From Pochonia chlamydosporia 170 (Eukaryota; Ascomycota; Sordariomycetes; Hypocreales; Clavicipitaceae): a DNA stretch of 64,000 nucleotides. Positions 1 through 9,452 of this stretch are shown piece after piece; the stretch's first letter is position 1, and every line of letters begins with the position of its first letter. The notes beneath the pieces were generated by a model that worked only from the letters and a program-made list of their open reading frames with translations, was not told the origin of the DNA and made no database searches. Location: contig NC_035795.1 of the NCBI RefSeq assembly GCF_001653235.2, forward strand, positions 1,674,001 through 1,738,000, written 5' to 3'. A program made the translations under genes and the position numbers.

Positions 1-1151
1 GACGTTGCCGCCGAGGTTCTGCACAGTTAGTATATAACAACCAGTTTCTAGAGTAAAGACTCACCAATCCAAGTATAAGAAACGAAACAGAAAGAGTCAA
101 CAACAACGACCCCCTGGCATCAAACTCCCTAACCGCCTGCATAACCGTCTTCCTCTCGCCCATGACGCCCAAATCATCAGGTATAGCAACCCACGACACA
201 CAAAGACACAACACCAACGGCGGAATCTGCACGCCAAACTCCCACCTCCAACCCAGAGCCTCAGCCATGGCGCCCCCCAACGCAGCACCAAGCGCCGAGC
301 CAACCCCATACACAATATTCATATACGACTGGTACGCGCCTCGTCGTCTACAAAGTCAGCAACGAACCCACAGAAGCAAGAGTAACATACTCAATGGGCA
401 CCAAATCACTGGTAATTATACTCCCCAGCGTCATGCTCCCACCCGCGCCGAGACCGCAAAACGCCCTCGCAGCGATGAAGCCCTCGATGCTATCTGCCAG
501 CGCACACCACAGCGTAGCCAGGCCAAACACGACGAGCGACCCCAGGAACAGGGGCTTCCGGCCAACCGCGTCGGAGAGCCGGCCCAGGAGCGGCTGGAAG
601 GCCGTGGAGGTGAGGAGGAAGGCGGTGGACAGCCAGGAGGCGGAGTTCGCGGCGCCGAAGTAGCTCGTGATGACGGGGTGGGAGCTCGCCATGATGGTGC
701 CGTCGAAGCAGCCTATGAATTGGACGGCGAGGATCTGCGAGAAGATGTACCAGAAGCGGGAGGGGGAAGTGCCGTTTAGGAAGAGGATGGGGTCGGAGTC
801 GCTGAGGAGGGAGGTGGATGAGAGGGCTGCGGAGGATGTTCGTGGCCGGAGGAGTGGTGAGCGTTCTGAGGGTGCGGCTTCGTGTATCACGGCTTGTTCG
901 TCGTCGTGAATTGGGATGTGGGATTGATTAGATGTGACGGGCCGGAGCATAGCCAGATCAGCTGGCTCTGGCTCAAGGACGGGACCAGAGGTTGGAAGTG
1001 ACCGAGATAGTAAGTCTATGTCTGGTGCGTCATTGTCCGTGAAGTAGTCATTGTTGAGGGAGTCGCCGTGAATAACTCGGCGCTCCGGCGTGGGCACGGG
1101 CACGACGCCGGAGGTGGATGCGGATGCCGCGCCGTGATGTGAGGCCGGCAT
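1..1151 (-). CDS. MFS transporter of the vacuolar basic amino acid / drug:H+ antiporter type (3' part cut by window edge)
   Basis: Exons 391-1151, 65-347 and 1-18 (continuing outside the window). The 43-nt intron 348-390 (gtatgt...ctgac...tag) restores P-I-E-R-R-G-A-Y-Q-S-Y in place of a stop, and the 46-nt intron 19-64 gives F-L-I-L-G-L-N-L-G-G-N-V; both joins match the family. A long cytosolic N-terminus (about 130 aa) carries a dileucine-type patch SERSPLLRPR, as in vacuolar family members. The first membrane segments follow, with the MFS loop 2-3 signature around RLSDAVGRKPL. The family moves basic amino acids or drugs against protons at the vacuolar or plasma membrane; the substrate cannot be told from this fragment. 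Start ATG is 1151-1149. About 350 of an expected 550-650 aa are visible. Confidence 0.85.
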
Positions 1152-1980
1152 TCTGGTCTCAAGTCTTTGTGACTAGGAAAATCTTAAGGCCCGTCTACCC
1201 TTGGACTTGGAGAATGTTCACGTTCCTTTCAACGGTTGAGCTGTACCGGAGAACAGATGAGGTCTTCGGACCCTGTCTGAAGGAAGACGGATTTGACGTT
1301 GGTGGATGCGAAGACGCAATTTATCCCCGGTCCGGACTATGGAGACTTTGCCGTGAACAAACCAACCAACTGGTTTTAGTATCAAGTGTCTAGCCCGCTT
1401 CAACGTTCCACAATATAAAAGCTGAATATGCACTTGTCACCTGCTTATATATTTAACCATCCTAGAAGGAGTAGTCATCGGTGGCTCTGCAGACTCATCC
1501 AACTTTTCAAAGTCCTACATATACTGTCTGCTTCGTGCATCATACACCTCCTCTGCTCCCCCACCATCGCCCGAATGTCGGCCAACTTCAACGCATGTCT
1601 CACAAGCCGGCCTGACTCACCAATCAGAGCAAAGTTTCAAAATAGACCAAGTCATCACTTGCATTTATGGAATGACTGCTCCGTCCCCGCGCCTCTGTCT
1701 AAACTTGTTCGTATTTACCAACTACCTACCTAGGTAGCATTCGTTTATTAAAGGGTATAAATTCTGCCACTCCGGTTGGGCAATTCATCCATCCCGAGAC
1801 ACGGTCTCTGCCTGCCCCTCACTTCCCATCTTGAGCGGCTGATTTGCAGCACTCATCCTCTGTTCCCCAAGTCCAAGGCTTGTGTCATATGCGCTTTTAC
1901 TAATAGAAACTGTTGCTCAGTAGCCGAAATTCCTGAGTTCCATGCATTTACTGCCTGCTCCGGGAGTTCACTTCCTTCCT
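1152..1980. other. Intergenic region 5' of the MFS gene and 3' of the hexokinase-like gene
   Basis: No coding pattern recognised. It should contain the promoter of the leftward MFS gene and the 3' UTR of the leftward hexokinase-like gene. Near 1722-1737 it carries one copy of the palindromic CTACCTAGGTAG-type motif that recurs in this window. Confidence 0.6.
1722..1737. repeat. CTACCTACCTAGGTAG palindromic motif
   Basis: The core TACCTAGGTA is self-complementary. The same core or close variants occur near 8765, 10211, 36767 and 39446. Confidence 0.6.
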
Positions 1981-3847
1981 TCAAGTTTGGGACGTTTGGC
2001 TGGAAAGTGCTGCAGCAACCAAAATGCCAGCCCCAGTAATGCCCCCGTCATGACATGGACTCATGGTGACTCGAAGTGGTGAGTCCTTGCCAAATCTCCT
2101 ATTCACCAGTTGATTCACGAAATTCTGGCAGTCCACTAGATAGTCCTGAAAGTGAACAATGCAGCCTCCCGTATAACCTACCCCCAACTCACGAATTTCT
2201 GATTGTGGCAATGGGGACGACCCGTCGACAGGAAGTGCCTCCCCTAATGTGAGCAACGCCATAATGGCTGCAGCTATAATTCCCGCCGCGCGCACTTCGA
2301 TAGCCTTAGCAATACGATACAAGGCCTCCGCATGATGCTCGTTCCAAAGGAAGGAGGAATCCGGAGACTCTGGAAACTCGCTCCGTAAAACCGATAATAG
2401 AGTGGTAGGCTGTAACGGCTTGAAATGGCTCAAAAATGTTGTCGACAGGCTCTCCTGCGCCAAAATCTTTTGTGGCAAAAGTGCCCTGTTGATGTTGAGT
2501 GTGCTGGTCATGTAGTCAAGTAGCATGATACGCCCCAGCTCTCCCAGGTATCGCCCTGCAGTCATGTACTCGAGAGGCTGGAAGCCAGGCTTCTCATTTT
2601 GCGCGCTCAACTCGTCGTCCCACCTGTTAATCAACCCAAGCTCGCGCATCGGTGGTGCCGTTCCGTTGATACTCCATTCCGTGTTAACTGCGATCTTCGC
2701 ATCATCTACCTTCTCGCCAGGCAAAAGATTGACATTTTTCGGTCGTTTGTCCGGATGGAGGAGGCTCAGCTTCACAGGAATGGTAGCATTGCTCCCAGTG
2801 CCCAGTATCAGGCCCATAGTCGCACGACGGTGAACCACTCCGTCATAGTTGAAAATGAAGGATATTAGCGTGGCCACGGAGTCATTGGCAACGGCTGCAA
2901 TGTAGATGGGCGGTGCGTCGGCGCCCCTGTGCTTATCATATGCCGCTTTGAGACGATCCCCTAGATCAACATTAGGCGGTATGGCAAAGCCTTTCCCCAT
3001 GGATGTAATAGTCGCCTTTTCGAGCGACGGTTGTTCTACTGGAAAACTAAATGTGATTCCGAGAGGCAGTGGCGCATCGCCGGGGAGGTTGAATGCCTTG
3101 CTTCCTTCTTCAACAACCTCGGCAATGCACTTCCCGATCCAAAGGAATAGGCTATCAGCATTATCATTTTTCAGATGATTCGAAATCGGCCACGACTTTT
3201 CCAAGTGTCGTTGGAGGCGACCAGAGGGCGATTTCGGAGTAGAATGGCCATTTGTGCTGTTGCCGTTTAGACCATTCGTGCCACTGTGTCCATTACCATT
3301 CGTCGCAACTCCATTGCTATCATCAGACTTGACGGATTCATCCGTGAGCAATTCCACGAATCCGACTCTCAAGTTGGTTCCCCCGCTGGGTTGAGGTTAG
3401 CATAATGAGAAGACCATCTCTCCCTGTTTTGATTTATGTAAGCTTACATGTCAATCGCAAGATGCCTGTATACATACGTGTTAGCGAAAGAGTCATATAC
3501 ATATGGAGGACTACTCGATTTTAGGAGTGAGGTGTTAATATCGGTCGTTCATGTGACCGCATGAAGAGACTCGCGCGGCCACAGCCGCACAGCACCATGA
3601 GTGAGGAAATAACATTGGGTACAATGCATATGGAAAGCTTCACTTACCGTCCGTGGCCATGATCTGCGACTGGCCGCAAAATAGACTCCGAGATGGGAGT
3701 TGGTAAGAACTGGTCCAGAGACTCCGCAGAAAGGTGGATGAAGTTTTGCAGAAACTTCTCTGACAGCAGGTGGCATTTCTCGATGTCAATGGTCATGGGC
3801 TGAAGGAAGGCGTCAAGTTGAGCCAATTGCTCAGTCGTCGAGCCCAT
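1981..3847 (-). CDS. Hexokinase-family protein, atypical (HxkC/XprF-like?)
   Basis: Exons 3648-3847, 3448-3465 (an 18-nt micro-exon) and 1981-3385; about 535 aa. The joins give H-G-R-H-L-A-I-D-I-G-G-T-N-L-R, the phosphate-1 loop of hexokinases, which is only recovered with the micro-exon. Later motifs: LGITFSFPVEQ (sugar-binding region), GKGF with the usual Lys, VANDS with the catalytic Asp, GTGSNA, NTEW, GRYLGE, and a C-terminal CHDGGITGAG in place of the usual DGSGxGAA. An inserted Asn/Gly/Ser/Thr-rich linker of about 35 residues follows the first motif. Canonical hexokinases phosphorylate glucose at the start of glycolysis. The divergent motifs (DIGGTNLR, NDS, HDGGITG) resemble the atypical fungal hexokinases that act in protease or nutrient regulation, so catalysis is uncertain. 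The ATG at 3847-3845 was chosen because it opens the conserved N-terminal helix. Confidence 0.85.
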
Positions 3848-6169
3848 GATGATGTCGACGAGTGATATCCGGTCTGGTCTGTTGGTCGACAATAAGGGTA
3901 GCGCAGTTGAAGGCAGGTGCCACCCAAAGCTGCGATGGAGGAAAGGGAAGTGACGAGATTGGAGGTGCGAGTCTCGTTCTGAGTCGTTCAATGGCAGCAG
4001 CAACCGAGCTTCATATTCACTGAGCTGTTTTTGCAACGTCCAACTTTTGACCAAAAACCCCGGAACACGTTATGGTTCGACCAACAAAGATCGAAGAGCG
4101 AGCGATCGAATATTAATACTAGCCTGAAAGGAGAAATTCCCATGCTCCTTATTGAGATGGGTGGTGACAAGGCCACGCCACAAAGTTGCACCCGTGTCAG
4201 AGCCCTGTGGTGGCCCCATCAAGGCAGGCGTGCACACACCAAACTAGAGCAGACTGGAGCAGACTGGACATTCATCAACTTTAGGCACTCACCAGCAAAT
4301 CTTCACCACGCTTCACCACTATCGCCGGACACCAACCCTCTTCAAAGCCACCAACGACACGCGGAGTTGAGCTTGGGTGGTGGCCGAACACGCCAGGACC
4401 CCTGTGGACGATCCGCCAACAATGCGGGGCTTGGAGAAACAAGCTGGGGCCAGCATGGACCAGGAGCTCCAAACACCAGCAAAGACTGAGCAACTGATTC
4501 ATTGAAGTCAAGAACTGGGCCACTGGAGAGGGGCAGAAAAGGGCCTAAGTTGTCGATGCAACGTGGGACCAGCACAAAATGGAAGCCTGGAAGAATCATG
4601 GATGGCCCGGAGGTCATTTGACCCCCGCATATCTCATCGTCGTGCTTCACTTGCTAAGGACTTTTTGTCTTGTCAACTGCCCAATGGAAGCGACCTGTAC
4701 GGAGGTGCTGCAGTTATGCGCTTGGCAGAAGGTCCTTGCCATACGGAGTACTCCATACACAATGACAAGAAGGACAGCCGGGATGGCGTGCAGCTTACAG
4801 GCAGCCAATTATTGCGCCTGCAGTGATATTATCAAGGCTAATAAGACTGACCTCATCACCCGATTTGTTACGTATCTGGTTTCCGGCACATGCCCATTGG
4901 TGGGCAAAAGTCTTGAGGTAAAGGTCGGCATTGATGAGCTTGACGATCAGCTCGCTCAAATCCATGCCGAAAATACAGAGTACAACACAACATAATACAA
5001 GCTCTGTTGGGTTGAATGTCTTGAACACATACACCGGCTATATTTGAGGGCGTCACCACGGGGTGATTGCCGCGGCTAGAACACTCGCCCGGCTATTATT
5101 AGAGCTGGTACCACGATCAAATCATCCAGCACCAGCGCACATTCTCCTTTGGCAGAGGAAAGTCGTCTACCGCCAAAGGCACATGCACACATCTTTAGAA
5201 ATACTGATGCACCGTGTGAGATGTGTGCACGTTTCAGAATTAGATCGAACAGCCCACCCATAATTTTAAGCTTTACTTCATGACATATATACTTTTCCCG
5301 AAACAAGATCATCAGCTGCGTCCCTCGACGAGTCCAACATCCTACACTCCTCGCTACCGACGAGAAGAATCTCGCATCCCTCTTTCAAACGTCGCATAAT
5401 CGAACGTAAAGGGCTACAGAACGGTCAGGTAGCCAGAAGGATCGATGCTAGGGTATTACAGTGGGGGGGTCAGAAGTATTTGAACAGGGAAAGGTATCGC
5501 ATATCTCGTTGTGTGCTGAGGCATATTGAGCTGTGTTAGTGTATACTTGCATATGTTCAAATACATTGGACCACAGACTGTAAGTGAAATGCCTAGATAT
5601 ACAACGAGTCTTATATTACGGCAATTACCGGCGTCGAGGACATTGATATCCGACGGGCGATTTCAGGCTGAAGCCGCAGGCCACGAGCTCGGTGTATGAC
5701 CCGGCGCCAGTCAAGGGTCAGGTTGACTTGCAGCAGAAGGCTAACCAGACAAGAGTTGGCTGTTTCAACGCTCCATGAGCCGGGCCTCCGCTCCCAACCA
5801 GACCCCACACATCCAGGATCACAGCCATTCCAGCCAAAAGCACGCAAGGCACATGCCACCAGAAGCTCGTCTAACCACTTGACCTCTGGCCCGTTGCGCT
5901 GTCGCACCAGACCTTCAATCACCCGACCTTGAGCCATCGCCCCAACCCACTTGCTCATTGCAGTAGGTAGTATCCGCCTATACGACTAAGAGCTTCTTGC
6001 TGTCCAACGATACGAGCCTGCAACAACATCGCCCGCCATCATACGACGACATACCTGGTTAACACAAACCCCATAAGCAGTCGGCAAGGCTTGCGAGAGC
6101 GACAAGGCGCACATTCTTGGCGACCTGGTCGGAATAGATAGAACGGAGAAGGCATCCAGCGTTTCAACC
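3848..6169. other. Divergent intergenic region, hexokinase-like (-) and GILT-like (+) genes
   Basis: 2.3 kb with scattered short open frames on both strands (for example 4031-4489 and 5611-5958) that show no domain, hydrophobic pattern or intron logic I recognise. A 10-bp direct duplication AGCAGACTGG sits near 4248-4268, and an ACGGAGTACTCC motif near 4744. The two promoters must lie here. Confidence 0.5.
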
Positions 6170-7140
6170 ATGGATGAGAAGCAACAACTGGCACAGGGCA
6201 TTCCTAGCCAGAGTCCACGTCGCTCATCGCCCATGTCACCACTATCCCGTCTTCGCAGATTTCTGCTTCCAGTTTTGGCCTTTTTCTTGCTGCTCCGCGG
6301 CATCTATGACATCTCGTACCGACACACCTTCGCAGGGCTAGGAGTTAGGCATCTCGTGCCTCTGGAGGCACACATTATCAGCAAATGCCCAGATACCAGA
6401 GTACGTGCACCTGCCTGCTTGCAGACGAGAGTACTATACCACGTGTGCGCTCAGTTATTAATAATGATGATTGAACAGGATGCCATGAGGGAGCTGATCC
6501 TTCCCGTTATGCAGCGGGTCTACGACAAGGTTGATTTTAAGCTCAACTATATCGGAACGTAAGAACGGCCCAGAAGTGACAGATGCGATGGATGTTGGAT
6601 ACTAATTTTCGCGGAACAACAGTCCCACGGCAAACGACGGCGTCGAGTGCAAACATGGACCTTCCGAATGCATGGGAAACATCATCGAGCTCTGCGCTCG
6701 CGAACTCTACCCGGACCCGAAGATAAACCTCGGTTTCATCATGTGCCTGACCAAGGACTACAAGCATATTCCCGAGCGGGCTCTCGTCGAAGACTGTGCC
6801 TTGGAGCACGCCATCGATATCAAAGCCATCAACGAGTGCGCTACCAGAGATGACGGTGCTTATGGCATGGATCTGTTGCGGCACAGCATCCAGCGGACAT
6901 CTGATGTATGTACTTCTACGCGTGACAAAACGCTGTCAATTTTTGGGGGGGTTTTCGGTATTCACGACAGTCGAGGATCTGGCTAACCGGGCCTAGGCCA
7001 ATGTTACCTACAGCTGCACGATCCGACTCAACGAGGAAGTTTACTGTATCCGAGACGACGGTGAATGGAAAGACTGTCCCCACGGAGCGGGCGTAAACGA
7101 CCTCGTTATCGCTATTGAGAAGCTCTACCGCTCTTCTTAA
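6170..7140 (+). CDS. GILT-family (gamma-interferon-inducible lysosomal thiol reductase-like) membrane-anchored protein
   Basis: Exons 6170-6400, 6479-6558, 6623-6905 and 6997-7140; 245 aa, all phases agreeing. A hydrophobic signal-anchor (about residues 36-52, FLLPVLAFFLLL) is followed by a thioredoxin-like GILT domain. The family signature C-x-H-G-x-x-E-C is present as CKHGPSEC (about residues 113-120), with further conserved Cys residues. In animals GILT reduces disulfides in lysosomes through a CxxC motif. Here the corresponding site reads CPDT (Cys about 73), so the second Cys is absent; the protein may be monothiol or act differently. It probably works in the secretory or vacuolar lumen. 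The last 29 bases overlap the end of the convergent DcpS gene. Confidence 0.85.
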
Positions 7141-8146
7141 TCGGCTCATACACCTCTGTCCACAATTCACTAGCCTCGCCGAGCGTATACGTCATGGACA
7201 CGGCCTCCATACCCGCCTCATCATCACCAGCCATAACTTTGAGCGTCTCAATAATGCTATCCAGCCCGACCGCCTTCCCCGTGGCCTGAGTAGTACCAGC
7301 CTCGAGCGCCACATGCACAATGTGGATGTGAAAGTGGTAGTACGTTGGCTGGTAGTGGACATACAGCTTCAGTTGGTCTGGTTCAATGGCCGGATACGTC
7401 TTGACCGTAGCCGAAACCACCTTGTCCTTCATGTGCCGCAGCCAGGGGATGTGCTTCTTCCTCAAGTCTCTCAGGGACCAGATATCCCGCCGCTCCACAA
7501 TCGCCAGCAAGTGCAGTGCATCCAGCGTGCTGCGGTCCCAATTGAGGTCGGGCAGCAGGAGAAAGCCCTCATCGCCCGCCTCGCCGAGTTTGGTTCTATA
7601 AATAACGTCCTCTACTTCTGTTCGGCCCTCGATAATGTTGAATACCCAATTTAGCCTTCCTTGGTCTCGTTTGCTCTGCATGTATGGTCTAATTTTGTCT
7701 TTATATATCTCTGGCGTTTCCGTAACGAATCGAACATGCTGCTTGCTGTACTTTTTAACATGTGACTCTGTGCATGGATAAATCAAGTTTATTTTTAAAT
7801 CGGCGAAGAAGCCTGCTTTTTCTTGCTGGGACTGCCCTTCGTCGTCGCTGCCTGTCCGAGCCATGCTCCAGCTGTATATGTCATTGGCGCCCAGGTTCTT
7901 CAGCTTGGCGAGCGACGAGGGGATTCGACCTAGGTAGTTGTCTGATGTAGGGAAGGGTGCGCGCTCGAGAATCAGGAGAGCGGGTTCGTTGTCGATGGTG
8001 CCGTACATGGATGTCCGTCGACCTGCTTGATCTACTGCTAGTTAGCGATGTCACTTTGGACTGGGAAGACAAATACCTTGGTTGAGAACCCGCTCCAGTT
8101 GGAATTTGGGCACCAGCCGCTCTGCCCTGGCGTTGAGGTCCGTCAT
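7112..8146 (-). CDS. DCS1: Scavenger mRNA-decapping enzyme DcpS (HIT-family m7GpppX diphosphatase)
   Basis: Exons 8077-8146 and 7112-8031; 329 aa. The join encodes N-Q-D-Q-A-G-R-R-T-S in frame. The C-terminal domain has the histidine triad HFHIHIV at about residues 256-262, preceded by HYQPTYY, typical of DcpS. The N-terminal part matches the swapped-dimer domain (PEIYKDKIRPYM, NIIEGRTEVEDVIY). DcpS hydrolyses the m7GpppN cap left after 3'-5' mRNA decay by the exosome. The length suits fungal and animal DcpS (about 330-350 aa). The CDS end overlaps the GILT-like CDS by 29 bp on the opposite strand, so the two mature mRNAs must be complementary at their 3' ends. Confidence 0.93.
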
Positions 8147-9452
8147 GGTAGGCTATGAAGGGGTAGAGGGTTCGTGTGTGAATCCTTGGGGAAGCAGATG
8201 AGTGCTAGGACTGGCAGAGCGACGTTTCTCGAGAGCGGTCAAGGTGATCAAGGCGATGGTTTCGTTTGTTGGTGGTTGTGAACTTGCATGTGTGCCCCTC
8301 CAGCCCCACTGTCACTGCCCACGGCGCAATGTATGTCCCAATTTGGCGGGACAAATGCGGCAGAGCTTCAAGCGAGCTGTAAGTCCTAGGCTCCTGGTCG
8401 GCGGCCTGACTTGCAGCATGGATGTCATTGTCTGCAGTCATGTACTGTACATCTGTGCGTGGGGATATTACGTGTAATATTGTGTGGTGTAGTGGCGTGA
8501 TTTCTTTGATGGGTAGTGTTGGTTGGGAGGCATCGGCATGATCTCAGTGTTGTGGTGTTGGTTGATCAAACTGCGATGAGGTTTTACTTTGAAGTTGGAG
8601 TTGATATGGAAGGGAAAAGATGTTGGATATCATTTTGGTCTTGAGGATATCCGGGTTGGTGAGAAGAATATTGGGGTATTTTGAAAGTCAACGCTTGCAG
8701 TTTAGGGGTGTATACATCGGAAAGTACTCACTTAAGTAGCTACTTAAGTAATTACCTACTTACCTACCTAGGTAGTTACTAGTAGTTAGGTATGCCAGTT
8801 ATAAAACATGCAATAGAGTCAATAGTACAACTTAGACTCAACTTGCAGCAACATTTAACTTCTTGAAATTGTGAATATCAGCTCACTCGCCTCACAACGT
8901 ATAAGAAACACACAACTCCAAAACAAAGCACCAAAGTTTACCACCTATATGCGAGTCCCCATCCTTATCCCCAAGCGCGTTATCGTAAATTCAGATGAGA
9001 CATCACCACGGACACACCCACCCAACACCACAGTCCATTGGATCCTCATCACCCAACCACCTTGGACCGTGCTCCCATGAATAGCATTGTTCACATTGGC
9101 TAAGGGGGGTTTGAGGCAAGAATCAGCACTCAAGTGAGTAGTCACATAACGGGGTTGAAGGATTTACCTAGCGGATGACATGACGAAATAGAAGAATCTT
9201 GGCTGCAGAATAGTAATCTAGTAGCCCTAGCAGGCATTTCAACGGCTAGATAACGAACTAGACGCAAGTGCTATTCCTTAGACAAAGCTTGGCATGACCA
9301 TCTAGTTTGTCTTCCTGTAATGATTAGTGAAAGAGTGTAGTATATGCGTTGGTCCGTATAAGTGCATAACAAAACTCCCACCGGACCAACTCAACTCCAA
9401 ACCTATTCCCTTTTTCCATGGAAAACGCAGTTCATTGACAGTCCGACCCATT
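8147..9452. other. Intergenic region with palindromic repeats, divergent DcpS (-) and GT90 (+)
   Basis: No gene recognised. It holds the DcpS promoter on the left and the presumed promoter and 5' UTR of the GT90 gene on the right. The most ordered part is the palindrome cluster at 8731-8792. Confidence 0.55.
8731..8792. repeat. Cluster of palindromes (CTTAAGTAGCTACTTAAG and CTACCTAGGTAG)
   Basis: 8731-8748 is a perfect 18-bp palindrome. 8764-8775 is a perfect 12-bp palindrome built on TACCTAGGTA. Both are embedded in TACCTA/TACTTA steps that continue to TTAGGTA near 8792. No coding frame crosses the cluster. Confidence 0.7.

Noticed and set aside
4248..4268. Tandem AGCAGACTGG duplication
   Set aside because: Two 10-bp copies only; too short to indicate a repeat element.
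4031..4489. 152-codon open frame upstream of the hexokinase-like gene
   Set aside because: No domain, no signal or membrane pattern, biased composition, and no splice-consistent extension; fits chance in GC-balanced DNA.
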